64,000 nt of DNA from an uncultured Pseudomonadales bacterium (GTDB lineage Bacteria > Pseudomonadota > Gammaproteobacteria > Pseudomonadales > Pseudohongiellaceae). The stretch spans positions 62,001 through 126,000 of the forward strand of contig CALTDI010000004.1 of NCBI GenBank assembly GCA_943842505.1, in the 5' to 3' direction. Both the position numbers and the translations under genes were made by a program. The first letter of the stretch is position 1. Every line of letters starts with the position of its first letter. The notes under the pieces were generated by a model that made no database searches, had not been told where the DNA came from, and worked only from the letters and a program-made list of their open reading frames with translations. Below, in pieces: positions 26,100 to 33,879 of this stretch.

Positions 26100-26123
26100 A
26101 GCCCGGCTTGGGGTAGCCGGGCT
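26100..26123 (-). terminator. Rho-independent terminator of the sulP-carbonic anhydrase operon
   Basis: AGCCCGGCT-TGGGGT-AGCCGGGCT is a perfect 9-bp stem. On the minus strand it is followed by a T-rich run (TTTTTTATTT), placing it about 35 bases beyond the SulP stop codon. Confidence 0.88.
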
Positions 26124-26159
26124 AAAAGGAGGAGGTTGATATAAATCAGTCAGTTAAGT

Positions 26160-27821
26160 TTAGGTAGCAGGTTGCAGGTCAAGCCCTTTAATATCGCCAC
26201 TAAGATCTTCCAATGCCGCTTCAAGTGCTTCTTCCCGCGTTGCATAGTGATTGCTGGGGTCAATATGCTTGTCTGCTTCCAGCACGCTGAGTGTTGACTC
26301 TACAGATTCATTCATTCCACAAGGGTAGACTTTGCGCTTGGTTTTCGCCGCATTACTGGCAACAGTTTCAATGGCCAGTGCTGCGGAAACATCGAGAAAA
26401 GGCACGCGGGAGAAGTCGAGAATGATTGCCAGGGCCCCACCTTCAAGTTGTGAGCGGGCATGGTGACCAAGGTCAGCTGCTGCGCCAAAACTCATAGGGC
26501 CGCTGAAATCAAAAATATTGATCTTATCACCGAGCAAATCAATTATTTCTTTTTCACGTGTTGTGGCATTGTGACGAATCAGGTGAGTTTGACGCAGTCT
26601 TTCCATTTGATCATGAGCAACCTGTTTAACGAAGGCAATTGAGGCCAGAACTACGCCTACAGCCACCGCAGTAATCAGGTCGACAAAGATTGTCAGGCCG
26701 ACAACAATTAGCATCAATGCCAGGTCCCAACGCGGACCACGATGTGCATTTTTGATGTAATTCCAATCAATAATGTCCAAGCCTACCTTGATCAGGATGC
26801 CTGCCAGTACAGCATTGGGAATGAAACTGGCATAAGCACCAAGGCCCAGTGCGACGCCGAGTAAAAGAAGCGCATGAATCATCCCGGAAATTCTTGTGCG
26901 TCCACCTGTACGAATATTGACCACGGTACGCATAGTGGCACCAGCTCCGGGTGCACCACCAAACAGACCGGCAATGGTATTACCAATACCCTGACCAATC
27001 AGTTCTTTATTTGAGTCATGTCTGGTGCCCGTCATATTATCTGCAACAAGTGATGTCAGCAGGCTGTCAATGGACCCAAGCAGCGCCAGAACAAATGCAG
27101 CTTCAGCGATGATAAGAAATGAAATGGCTGAGAATTCTGGCAAGTGTATTTGCGGCAAGCCGGAAGGAATATCTCCGAGGATTGGCGCGCCACCGATAAA
27201 AAGGCTGAGGATAGTGCCAATGATAAGTGCAGCCAGTGGCCCCGGCACAAATTTGGCTAACTTGGAAGGCCACTTAAAGGCTATGCCAAGCGTTAGTATA
27301 CCAATAAACAAGGCAACAAAATTGATATCCAGGATTGCTGTTGGCGTGTAAAACAGCGCATCGACAGTGCCTGCAGGTGCGCTGTGTCCCAGCATCGGAC
27401 TAATTTGAAGGATTATGATGATGCCGCCAATACCACTCATGAAGCCGCTGATAACAGGGTAAGGGACCAGGCGAATGTATTCGCCCAATTTAAATAAACC
27501 CAAAGCAACCTGAAAAAGTCCCGCCATCATAATAGCTGTAAAGATAAGACCGGTATTTCCCATGAGGTCTGGATGCGAGGCAATACTGGCAGCAAGCCCT
27601 GCACAGACTACTGTCATGGGCCCGGTTGGACCTGAAATCTGTGGTTCTGTGCCGCCAAAAAGAGCCGCAAAGAAGCCGACAAAAATGGCGCCATAAAGAC
27701 CTGCAATAGGGCCAAGGCCGGATGCCACACCCATGGCCAGAGCAAGGGGCAAGGCAACTACGCCAGCTGTCAGGCCGCCATATATATCGCCGCGTAAATG
27801 TGATGTATCCAGTTTGATCAT
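26160..27821 (-). CDS. SulP-family (BicA-like) anion transporter with STAS domain, probable bicarbonate uptake, 553 aa
   Basis: Membrane core opens with GDIYGGLTAGVVALPLALAMG and SGPTGPMTVV, the SulP signatures, and has about 12-14 helices to residue ~400. A C-terminal STAS domain (about 430-540, with IIDLLGDKINIFDFSGPMSFG and IILDFSRVPFLDVSAALAIE) follows. SulP proteins carry sulfate, bicarbonate or other anions. The gene begins 22 bases after a beta-carbonic anhydrase and sits beside a DAB operon, which argues for bicarbonate (often with Na+), as in BicA. AAGGAGA ribosome site 8 bases before the ATG. Confidence 0.9.
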   Translation of the reverse strand: MIKLDTSHLRGDIYGGLTAGVVALPLALAMGVASGLGPIAGLYGAIFVGFFAALFGGTEPQISGPTGPMTVVCAGLAASIASHPDLMGNTGLIFTAIMMAGLFQVALGLFKLGEYIRLVPYPVISGFMSGIGGIIIILQISPMLGHSAPAGTVDALFYTPTAILDINFVALFIGILTLGIAFKWPSKLAKFVPGPLAALIIGTILSLFIGGAPILGDIPSGLPQIHLPEFSAISFLIIAEAAFVLALLGSIDSLLTSLVADNMTGTRHDSNKELIGQGIGNTIAGLFGGAPGAGATMRTVVNIRTGGRTRISGMIHALLLLGVALGLGAYASFIPNAVLAGILIKVGLDIIDWNYIKNAHRGPRWDLALMLIVVGLTIFVDLITAVAVGVVLASIAFVKQVAHDQMERLRQTHLIRHNATTREKEIIDLLGDKINIFDFSGPMSFGAAADLGHHARSQLEGGALAIILDFSRVPFLDVSAALAIETVASNAAKTKRKVYPCGMNESVESTLSVLEADKHIDPSNHYATREEALEAALEDLSGDIKGLDLQPAT

Positions 27822-27842
27822 GAAAAGAGTCTCCTTGCTTGT

Positions 27843-28517
27843 TTAAAAACGTCGATCAACTTTGGTTTCTTTCCACTCAGTGGTGTGCAAGTGCGCGTAA
27901 CGGTCCTGCACAGAAACAAACGTGCCCTTTTCAGAGTCAAAACAGGTGACTTCACCTGAGCCTATATTATAGATCCAGCCATGCAGTTCCAAGTTTTCCT
28001 TTGCCATGCTGGTTGCAACACTAGGATGAGTTTCAAGATGCCTTAATTGTAACAGCACATTTTCCTTGGTCATTTCATGCAGGTGTTCATCGACGGAGAG
28101 TTCATCGTGTCTTGCAGAAACTCTGGCAAGTGCGGCCGCACTATGTGACAGCCAGTTATGTACATGGGGTAAGGACTTGGCAATATCAGGCTGCATGGCC
28201 CCTTTCATAGCACCGCAATCAGTATGTCCACAAACAATAATATATTGAACACCCAGAACGGAGACTGCAAATTCAATGGATGCAGTTACCCCGCCGGTTG
28301 CCAGCGAATGTGGTGGGACGATATTGCCAACATTGCGATGAATAAAAAGATCGCCGGGATCTGTTTCTGTTATCAGGCTGGGGTCAACCCGTGAATCACA
28401 GCAGGTGAGGAACATCACTTCGGGATCCTGTTGATTGGCAAGTTCCTGAAAAAACTCCCTGTTGTTGGGAAATGTGCTTTTCTGAAATTCAGAGATTCCT
28501 TTAATCAATTTTTTCAT
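27843..28517 (-). CDS. beta-class carbonic anhydrase, 224 aa
   Basis: Interconverts CO2 and bicarbonate in the cytoplasm using zinc. All catalytic residues are seen: Cys39, Asp41 and Arg43 in FLTCCDSRVDP, and His98 and Cys101 in VCGHTDCGAMKGAM. The IHRNVGNIVPPH motif matches the family. It is first in a two-gene operon with the SulP transporter, a common pairing in which the enzyme works on the transported bicarbonate. A free cytoplasmic anhydrase would dissipate a bicarbonate pool in a carboxysome-based cell. Its presence, with no carboxysome genes here, fits supply of bicarbonate to general carboxylases instead. Confidence 0.95.
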   Translation of the reverse strand: MKKLIKGISEFQKSTFPNNREFFQELANQQDPEVMFLTCCDSRVDPSLITETDPGDLFIHRNVGNIVPPHSLATGGVTASIEFAVSVLGVQYIIVCGHTDCGAMKGAMQPDIAKSLPHVHNWLSHSAAALARVSARHDELSVDEHLHEMTKENVLLQLRHLETHPSVATSMAKENLELHGWIYNIGSGEVTCFDSEKGTFVSVQDRYAHLHTTEWKETKVDRRF

Positions 28518-28600
28518 TTTACAAACCTCATGCTCTTAATTCTTAAGTCTTAACTCATCCTGACAGCATACTTACTATATCTGACATCAGGCTAAGAAGC

Positions 28601-28612
28601 TCACTATAGTGA
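28601..28612. promoter_or_regulatory. 12-bp perfect palindrome in the carbonic anhydrase / lysR divergent promoter
   Basis: TCACTATAGTGA lies about 84 bases before the carbonic anhydrase start and 69 bases before lysR. It may be a second regulator site or part of the promoter. No partner copy was seen elsewhere in the island. Confidence 0.4.
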
Positions 28613-28641
28613 AATTTATTTAGCAAATATATTGGATAGAT

Positions 28642-28658
28642 GATAGGATAATCCTTTC
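28642..28658. promoter_or_regulatory. LysR-type operator candidate in the carbonic anhydrase / lysR divergent promoter
   Basis: GATAGGATAATCCTTTC matches the dab operon palindrome (GATAGGATTTTCCTATC, 24714-24730) at 14 of 17 positions. It lies about 22 bases before the lysR ATG, a normal place for autoregulation with control of the divergent gene pair. Confidence 0.65.
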
Positions 28659-28680
28659 ATAAATTTTGCCCAGATTTGCT

Positions 28681-29622
28681 ATGAAAGACCTGAATATTTC
28701 CCTGAAACAACTGCGTTACTATCTTGTTGCTTCGAAGCATGAAAGTCTGCGCCAGGCTGCTCGTGAACTTAAAATTAGTCAGCCTTCTCTGAGTGCTCAA
28801 TTACAAAAATTGGAGCAAGCTTTGGGAATAGAGCTATTCGAGCGAAGCAGGGGAGGAGTCAGGCTCACTCCTCTCGGGCGCGACCTGCTGAAACAGGCAC
28901 AACAAGCAGTGAATGCTGCACAGGTAATTATAGATGCTGCAAATTTCGCCACCAAGGGACCTTCCGGGACATTCAGGCTTGGCGCCAGTCCTACATTAGG
29001 CCCCTATGCCTTGCCGTGGATATTACCGGAAGTTCACAAGAAATATGGAGGTGTAAAGTTTTTTGTCAGAGAGGAAGTGCCGGACGCGCTGGCCGAAGGA
29101 CTCTACAACGGTCGTTATGATCTTATTTTGACGACTCTGCCATTAAAGGAAGAGGGTATCACTGTTATACCTTTGTTTAGGGAGCCTTTATATCTGGTAA
29201 TGAATCGCCAGCATCCTCTTGCCCATAATAAATCCATAAGAGCTGCTCAACTAGCTGGATTGGAAATACTGACCTTGGAAGAACATCACCTGCTGTTCAG
29301 ACAGGTAGAGGATCTTTGTAAACAGTTTAAAGCTGAAATTCTGCGTGATTATGAAGGCACCAGTCTCGACTCCATTCGGCAGATGGTTTATATGGAAATG
29401 GGGGTCGCTTTCTTGCCGGCACTTTATATCCGCTCCGAGATTCTCGACAGGGATGAATTGAGTGTTGTCAGTATTACAGGTGAGTCAATCGATCGAGTGC
29501 ATGCACTGGTATGGCGAGATACCTCACCGCAGCGAAGTTTCTATCGGGAGCTTGCCAAATTTTTCCAGGGAGAATTTGAGAAACAATTCAGCAAGGATGT
29601 GGTCATGCTTACCAATGTGTAA
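28681..29622 (+). CDS. LysR-family regulator, OxyR-like, probable island activator, 313 aa
   Basis: N-terminal winged HTH (LKQLRYYLVASKHESLRQAARELKISQPSLSAQLQKLE) followed by a periplasmic-binding-type effector domain. The effector domain resembles OxyR (FRLGASPTLGPYALPWILPEVH and LFREPLYLVMNRQHPLA). The peroxide-sensing cysteine segment HCLRDQ of OxyR reads HLLFRQ here, so the first redox Cys is Leu while a Cys near the second position (EDLC) remains; disulfide peroxide sensing is unlikely. Divergent from the carbonic anhydrase operon, with the operator candidate shared with dab upstream. It probably responds to a carbon-status metabolite. ATG 28681 is preferred over a TTG at 28666. Confidence 0.88.
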   Translation: MKDLNISLKQLRYYLVASKHESLRQAARELKISQPSLSAQLQKLEQALGIELFERSRGGVRLTPLGRDLLKQAQQAVNAAQVIIDAANFATKGPSGTFRLGASPTLGPYALPWILPEVHKKYGGVKFFVREEVPDALAEGLYNGRYDLILTTLPLKEEGITVIPLFREPLYLVMNRQHPLAHNKSIRAAQLAGLEILTLEEHHLLFRQVEDLCKQFKAEILRDYEGTSLDSIRQMVYMEMGVAFLPALYIRSEILDRDELSVVSITGESIDRVHALVWRDTSPQRSFYRELAKFFQGEFEKQFSKDVVMLTNV

Positions 29623-29703
29623 AGCAAAAGACGGATACTGACTGACAGATTATGATCCCCTGGCTTCAACGAGCTAAAAACAGCAATTCCGGCTAGTCAA
29701 AAA

Positions 29704-29727
29704 AAGGCCCCTGGGGGCAGGAGCCTA
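29704..29727 (-). terminator. hairpin, terminator-like on the minus strand
   Basis: AGGC-C-CCTG-GGGG-CAGG-A-GCCT folds into a stem with one mismatch. The minus strand carries a T-run after it, so it would stop leftward transcription, yet no leftward gene remains to its right before the IS element. It may be left over from an earlier arrangement, or also act for lysR. Confidence 0.5.
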
Positions 29728-29819
29728 AAATTGTATCCCGTTAGAACATATGGGACTAATCAGCCTTAATTCCTAAGGGAGACTTCTGATAAATTCAATA
29801 GTGAATTTAGGAGTCACTT

Positions 29820-30112
29820 ATGACTGATACACCCGAAGCACTCGTCAAAGCTATTAAGCGCAAAGCCCTCAAGAAACACGAACCCGAAGAGAAGATTCGC
29901 ATTGTCCTGGAAGGGCTTCGAGGAGAAGAGTCTATTGCTGAACTGTGTCGCCGGAAAGGCATAGCAGTCAGTCAGTATTACAGCTGGTCCAAGGAGTTTC
30001 TCGAGGCCGGTAAGCAGCGCCTTGCAGGCGATACCAAGCGTCAGGCCAACAGCCGAGAAGTAACCGATCTCTAGAAAGAGAATGGCCATCTCAAACAGAT
30101 GCTTGCCGAAAC
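29820..30112 (+). pseudogene. IS3 OrfA, truncated by in-frame TAG
   Basis: Near-identical to the OrfA at 8209, with the HTH part intact. The codon AAG after GATCTC has become TAG (stop at 30072-30074). The remaining homology continues to about 30112 and then ends at the deletion junction. Product at most 84 residues, lacking the coiled-coil end. Confidence 0.85.
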
Positions 30113-30571
30113 GATCGTGCTGATGATGTAAAGATTACGCTGGATGATGCCATTGAGCAAACTGGAGCAGACCAGGTAGTGGTTAAACACCGGCCTCGGC
30201 TGCTGAGCGACAATGGGTCATGCTATCTGTCGAAAGAGCTCAAGGAATATCTGAGCGAGCGAAAGATGGAGCATACTCGAGGTGCGCCCTACCACCCGCA
30301 GACTCAGGGTAAGGTCGAACGCTATCACCGCTCAATGAAGCATGTGGTGAAGCTGGAGAACTATTACTATCCCCGGGAACTCGAGAAGGCGGTCGGGGAG
30401 TTCGTAGATTATTACAATCATCAGCGGTATCACGAGTCGCTAGACAACGTGACATCTGCAGATATGTTCTATGGTCGTTACGAACAAATCATAAACCGAA
30501 GACAACTTATTAAACAGCAGACTCTGCAACGCAGGAGGAAGGAAAACCTTATGGCTTGTTCAGCTCGCTAA
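30113..30571 (+). pseudogene. IS3 OrfB (DDE integrase core), N-terminal half deleted
   Basis: Encodes ADDVKITLDDAIEQTGADQV, the second catalytic Asp in RPRLLSDNGSCYLS, and the catalytic Glu in HPQTQGKVERYHRSMK, ending in a Lys/Arg-rich tail. The HTH_21 region and the first catalytic Asp are missing, so strand transfer is not possible. Confidence 0.85.
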
Positions 30572-30642
30572 CTGAAAGCTATACTGCAAATGTTTCCTTT
30601 AGCTTTTGAGGCGAGTGGCCCCAAATCATCTGACGACTTACA

Positions 30643-30873
30643 GGTATGGGCACCGCTTTTCTGCCAGCGCTGTATGTTAAGTCGGAGATTCGGCAAGAGA
30701 ACGAACTGCGGATCGCCGATGTGGAAGGAGTGAACGTGGTGCGAAACCACGTTCTGGTGTGGAGAAACTCATCGCCGGAGAAGTCATTCTACCGCAATCT
30801 AGCCATTGAGATTCGGCGCATCGTCGAGCAAAACCTGAACGATGTGGTAATACCGATCAGGGCTGAGAAATAG
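30643..30873 (+). pseudogene. C-terminal stump of a second OxyR-like LysR regulator
   Basis: Starts at the base after the IS right end and reads GMGTAFLPALYVKSEIRQEN, then ELRIADVEGVNVVRNHVLVWRNSSPEKSFYRNLA. It aligns along its length with the C-terminus of the island regulator (MGVAFLPALYIRSEI, then ALVWRDTSPQRSFYRELA), but the two are clearly different genes. The first about 235 codons are gone. It was probably a resident paralog disrupted when the IS and island arrived. Confidence 0.8.
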
Positions 30874-30933
30874 AGAGCAGAATAAGGAATTCTACCTAAC
30901 TAATACTACAGCCCTGTTCGACTGGAATCTTAT

Positions 30934-31893
30934 TTACAAGATTCGTTGCTTCGCCGCCTCGTATTCAACCCTCATTCGCGCAACTAAATCTGCAGTAGGC
31001 ACTACATCTTTTATCGCATTGATGCCTTGGCCGCAGCCCCAAATATCTTTCCACGCCTTCGACTTACTGCTGCCGCCGGAACCGAAGTTCATCGCCGACG
31101 GGTCACTCTCGGGAAGATTTTCCGGATCCATGCCTGCAGCCTCTATAGAAGGCTTGAGATAATTACCATGTACGCCGGTGAATAGGTTTGTATAGACGAT
31201 ATCACTAGACGCATAATCTACTAAGGCTTGCTTATAGGCAGGATCGGCATTTGCCTCCTCGGTAGCGATAAATGCCGAACCGATGTAGGCGAGATCGGCG
31301 CCCATCGCTTGAGCCGCGAGCACGCCGTCTCCTGTCGAAATTGCACCGGAAAGAAGTACCGGGCCATCGAACCACTCTCGCACTTCCTGAATAAATGCCA
31401 TTGGTGATAGCGTTCCCGCGTGACCTCCAGCCCCTGCCGCCACACAGATTAGGCCATCGGCACCCTTCTCGATCGCCTTGTGCGCAAATCGATTATTGAT
31501 AACATCATGCAGACAAATTCCACCATAGGAGTGAATGGCCTCGAAGACCTCTGGCCTGGCACCAAGAGATGTAATGACGACAGGCACCTCATGTTTCACA
31601 CACATCTCTACATCATGCATGAGTCGATCGTTAGAGTTATGTACGATCTGATTCACCGCATAGGGAGCAGCAGGGTTATCGGGATTGGCTTGATTATGAG
31701 CGTCTAACTCTTCAGAGATTCTTGTGAGCCACTGATCCAAAACCTCAGCCGGGCGTGCATTCAACGCGGGGAAGGAACCGACCACGCCGGCCTTACACTG
31801 CGCGATAACAAGATTTGGGTTCGAGATGATAAACAGAGGGGCGCCAATTACCGGGAATGAGAGTTTGCCGCGTAGGTTTTCTGGTAATGCCAT
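30934..31893 (-). CDS. nitronate monooxygenase family FMN enzyme, 319 aa
   Basis: NMO (2-nitropropane dioxygenase-like) enzymes oxidise nitronates with FMN. The TIM-barrel signature opens with LSFPVIGAPLFIISNPNLVIAQ and AGVVGSFPALN. The phosphate-binding and catalytic regions follow as GADGLICVAAGAGGHAG, with the active-site His in GGHAG, and GPVLLSGAISTGDGVLAAQAMGADLAYIGSAF. Length is normal. It is last in a leftward run of oxidative genes (35328-37478 and following) but separated by about 98 bases from the next one upstream, so it may have its own promoter. Substrate within the family is not predictable. Confidence 0.9.
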   Translation of the reverse strand: MALPENLRGKLSFPVIGAPLFIISNPNLVIAQCKAGVVGSFPALNARPAEVLDQWLTRISEELDAHNQANPDNPAAPYAVNQIVHNSNDRLMHDVEMCVKHEVPVVITSLGARPEVFEAIHSYGGICLHDVINNRFAHKAIEKGADGLICVAAGAGGHAGTLSPMAFIQEVREWFDGPVLLSGAISTGDGVLAAQAMGADLAYIGSAFIATEEANADPAYKQALVDYASSDIVYTNLFTGVHGNYLKPSIEAAGMDPENLPESDPSAMNFGSGGSSKSKAWKDIWGCGQGINAIKDVVPTADLVARMRVEYEAAKQRIL

Positions 31894-31991
31894 TGATAGT
31901 TTCCTAATTAGTTCTTCGGTAGTTCTTCGAGTAGTTCTTTAAATAGATTTTTTTGAATAGTTCTTTAGCCGGTTGACTAAACTTTCACAAA

Positions 31992-32714
31992 TTATTTCTT
32001 GGGCTCGAAAGCCTTGTCTACGGCACGCTCTACGGCGGCATGAGCGCCCGATGCGAGCAGTGTTCCGTGTGCCGCAAGCAAGCTATCAAATCGAAGCCCC
32101 AATAAGCGCCTGAACTCAGCCTCCAGAGTCTCACCTTCTGGAGTCTGATACTTCAACCAGATTGGACCAACTATTGTCTCGCGGGGAAAACCTATGAAGG
32201 GCATCAGTATTTTTGCTGGAATATTGTTGTAGCTGTAATCGCCATAATTTTGAATCGCATCACAGGTAAACAAAATTCTTTTATCGCGCTTTATCAGCAG
32301 GGCACACTCGGGTTGAGTGGTGCCGGCGAACTCGAATATTTCTGACGCCTCGAAGGGAAGCGGAGCGATACTATCCAGCTGCCTATCAATCTTTGGCTCT
32401 GTGTAGGTAGTACCGCCTGGCTGCGCCCACATCAAGGCGCCGAATTTCTCAACATAATAGGGGTCATCCACGCCGTGAAAAGCGCCAAGGCGCATGACAT
32501 GCTTGATCTGACCCAGAGCCGTTAACTGTGCCTCGACTTTCGTGTTAACACGCACCGGATTAATCAGGGTCAGCTCATCACCGTTTCTAATGATCGCCAT
32601 ATTGCGAGTAATTCTAAGTAGAGGATTCATCTTAATGCTGCCACGCAGCATAAAAATGTCTTCGGCAATTTCTTCTATATTGCCGTGGGGATAAATCGGT
32701 GTACTACTAGTCAT
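31992..32714 (-). CDS. metallo-beta-lactamase-fold-like protein without the zinc motif, 240 aa
   Basis: Overall layout matches DUF4336-like or degenerate MBL-fold proteins: strands around IFMLRGSIKMNPLLRITRNM and ELTLINPVRV, then MRLGAFHGVDDPYYVEKFGA in the place of HxHxDH, LFTCDAIQNYG, and a terminal AAHGTLLASGAHAAVERAV. The canonical HxHxDH is not present, so activity as a zinc hydrolase is doubtful. It lies between the SMP-30-like and nitronate monooxygenase genes on the same strand. Confidence 0.65.
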   Translation of the reverse strand: MTSSTPIYPHGNIEEIAEDIFMLRGSIKMNPLLRITRNMAIIRNGDELTLINPVRVNTKVEAQLTALGQIKHVMRLGAFHGVDDPYYVEKFGALMWAQPGGTTYTEPKIDRQLDSIAPLPFEASEIFEFAGTTQPECALLIKRDKRILFTCDAIQNYGDYSYNNIPAKILMPFIGFPRETIVGPIWLKYQTPEGETLEAEFRRLLGLRFDSLLAAHGTLLASGAHAAVERAVDKAFEPKK

Positions 32715-32763
32715 GGTTCACTTCTTACTAATTTAAATAAGCTATAGTAACTATTGGCCAAGC

Positions 32764-33798
32764 TTACGCGATTCCGGCTCCGCGCACACCTACATAGACA
32801 GAATAAAGTGACTGGCTCGCCGTCATAAATAATCGATTTCGCTTCATTCCCGCGAAGCAAACATTGGCGCATACTTCGGGAAGCCGGATTACACCGATGG
32901 TAACCCCATCCGGCGCGATAACCTGCACTCCGGGTCGTGCACCTGCCCAGATATTTCCATCAACATCACATCGAATTCCATCTGCCGAAGTAATCGCGTC
33001 TGTCCCCGGAAGCGTCAATTGTGCATGACGCCTACCATTTCGTAAGCGATCTCCATCAAGGTCCCAAACTTTGATCTCACGACCCTCGCCAGTATCGGCC
33101 ACATAAAGCTTGCCTTGGTCAGGCGAGAAACACAGGCCGTTTGGTGCAGAAATTTCATCAGTTACCTTGCTGATGCGACCACTGTCTCTATCTACTCTGT
33201 AAACCGCATTTACTAATTCCGATTCGGCACTGAACCCTTCATAGTTACCACGAATACCATAGGGCGGATCGGTAAACCAAATCGAATTATCGGCCGCGAC
33301 AACTACGTCGTTGGGAGAGTTGAGACGCTTACCCTCGAAGCTATCGGCAATAACCGTCTCACTGCCATCCGAATTGTAGCGCACTACCCGACGCCCGCCA
33401 TGCTCGCAGGAAATTTGTCGCCCCTCATGATCAAAGGTATTGCCGTTACTATTACCAGCGGGCCTGCGAAACTCAGTTACCCTGCCATCATCTTCGATCC
33501 AGCGCAGCTGGCTATCGTTAGGTATATCGCTCCATACAAGATAACGGCCAACCCCACTCCAGGCAGGGCCCTCCGCCCAAAGAGTGCCGGTGTAGTGCCG
33601 CTGAATAGGTGTATTGAACAAGATATAGCGCTGAAAGCGCGGCTCCAACGCTATTAGGTCAGGATCTGGATAGCGCAGAGGCGTGTTTCCCGACCAGTCT
33701 CTGGGCTTGTATTCCGTAATAGGTGTCTGTGCAGACAGGACCATGGGCAGTGCAGCTGTCAGCGCCATGCCTGACTGCAAGAATGAACGACGTTTCAT
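32764..33798 (-). CDS. SMP-30/gluconolactonase-like beta-propeller, exported (Tat-like signal), 344 aa
   Basis: Start ATG 33798 is preceded by GGAGG and begins MKRRSFLQSGMALTAALP, a twin-arginine-type signal. The six-bladed propeller carries LNSPNDVVVAADNSIWFTDP (metal-site Asn/Asp) and ISAPNGLCFSPDQGKLYVAD, typical of SMP-30/gluconolactonases that open sugar lactones. The neighbours encode a PQQ dehydrogenase and a sorbosone-dehydrogenase-like protein. A lactonase step after periplasmic sugar oxidation is therefore a natural reading, though the true substrate is unknown. An upstream start at 33837 would mask the signal. Confidence 0.88.
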   Translation of the reverse strand: MKRRSFLQSGMALTAALPMVLSAQTPITEYKPRDWSGNTPLRYPDPDLIALEPRFQRYILFNTPIQRHYTGTLWAEGPAWSGVGRYLVWSDIPNDSQLRWIEDDGRVTEFRRPAGNSNGNTFDHEGRQISCEHGGRRVVRYNSDGSETVIADSFEGKRLNSPNDVVVAADNSIWFTDPPYGIRGNYEGFSAESELVNAVYRVDRDSGRISKVTDEISAPNGLCFSPDQGKLYVADTGEGREIKVWDLDGDRLRNGRRHAQLTLPGTDAITSADGIRCDVDGNIWAGARPGVQVIAPDGVTIGVIRLPEVCANVCFAGMKRNRLFMTASQSLYSVYVGVRGAGIA

Positions 33799-33879
33799 AG
33801 TGCCTCCGAAAAAATGTGAAGGCCGGCCAACAAGCACGACATCAGTCGAAAGCCGATCAATTTCTTATTTACTTATGTT

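Larger units (their letters stand above)
29732..30642 (+). mobile_element. IS3-family element, copy 3 (both ends, internal deletion)
   Basis: The left end TGTATCCCGTTAGAACATAT at 29732 and the right end ...CATCTGACGACTTACA at 30642 form imperfect terminal inverted repeats with IS3-type TG...CA tips; about 17 of 26 positions pair. Inside, orfA (29820-30074) is cut by TAG. The sequence then jumps at about 30113 from orfA directly into the distal half of orfB. The flanks (AAAAT / GGTAT) show no target-site duplication. It marks the right edge of the carbon-acquisition island. Confidence 0.85.

Noticed and set aside
26160-27821. Sulfate permease reading of the SulP gene
   Set aside because: Family alone cannot exclude it, but the operon with a beta-carbonic anhydrase beside dab genes makes bicarbonate more likely. 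No sulfur genes are nearby.
15147-30642. Active composite transposon carrying the island
   Set aside because: Flanking IS copies are incomplete, copy 2 has no ends, orfB is deleted in copy 3 and no target duplication is visible; at most a relic or recombination product.
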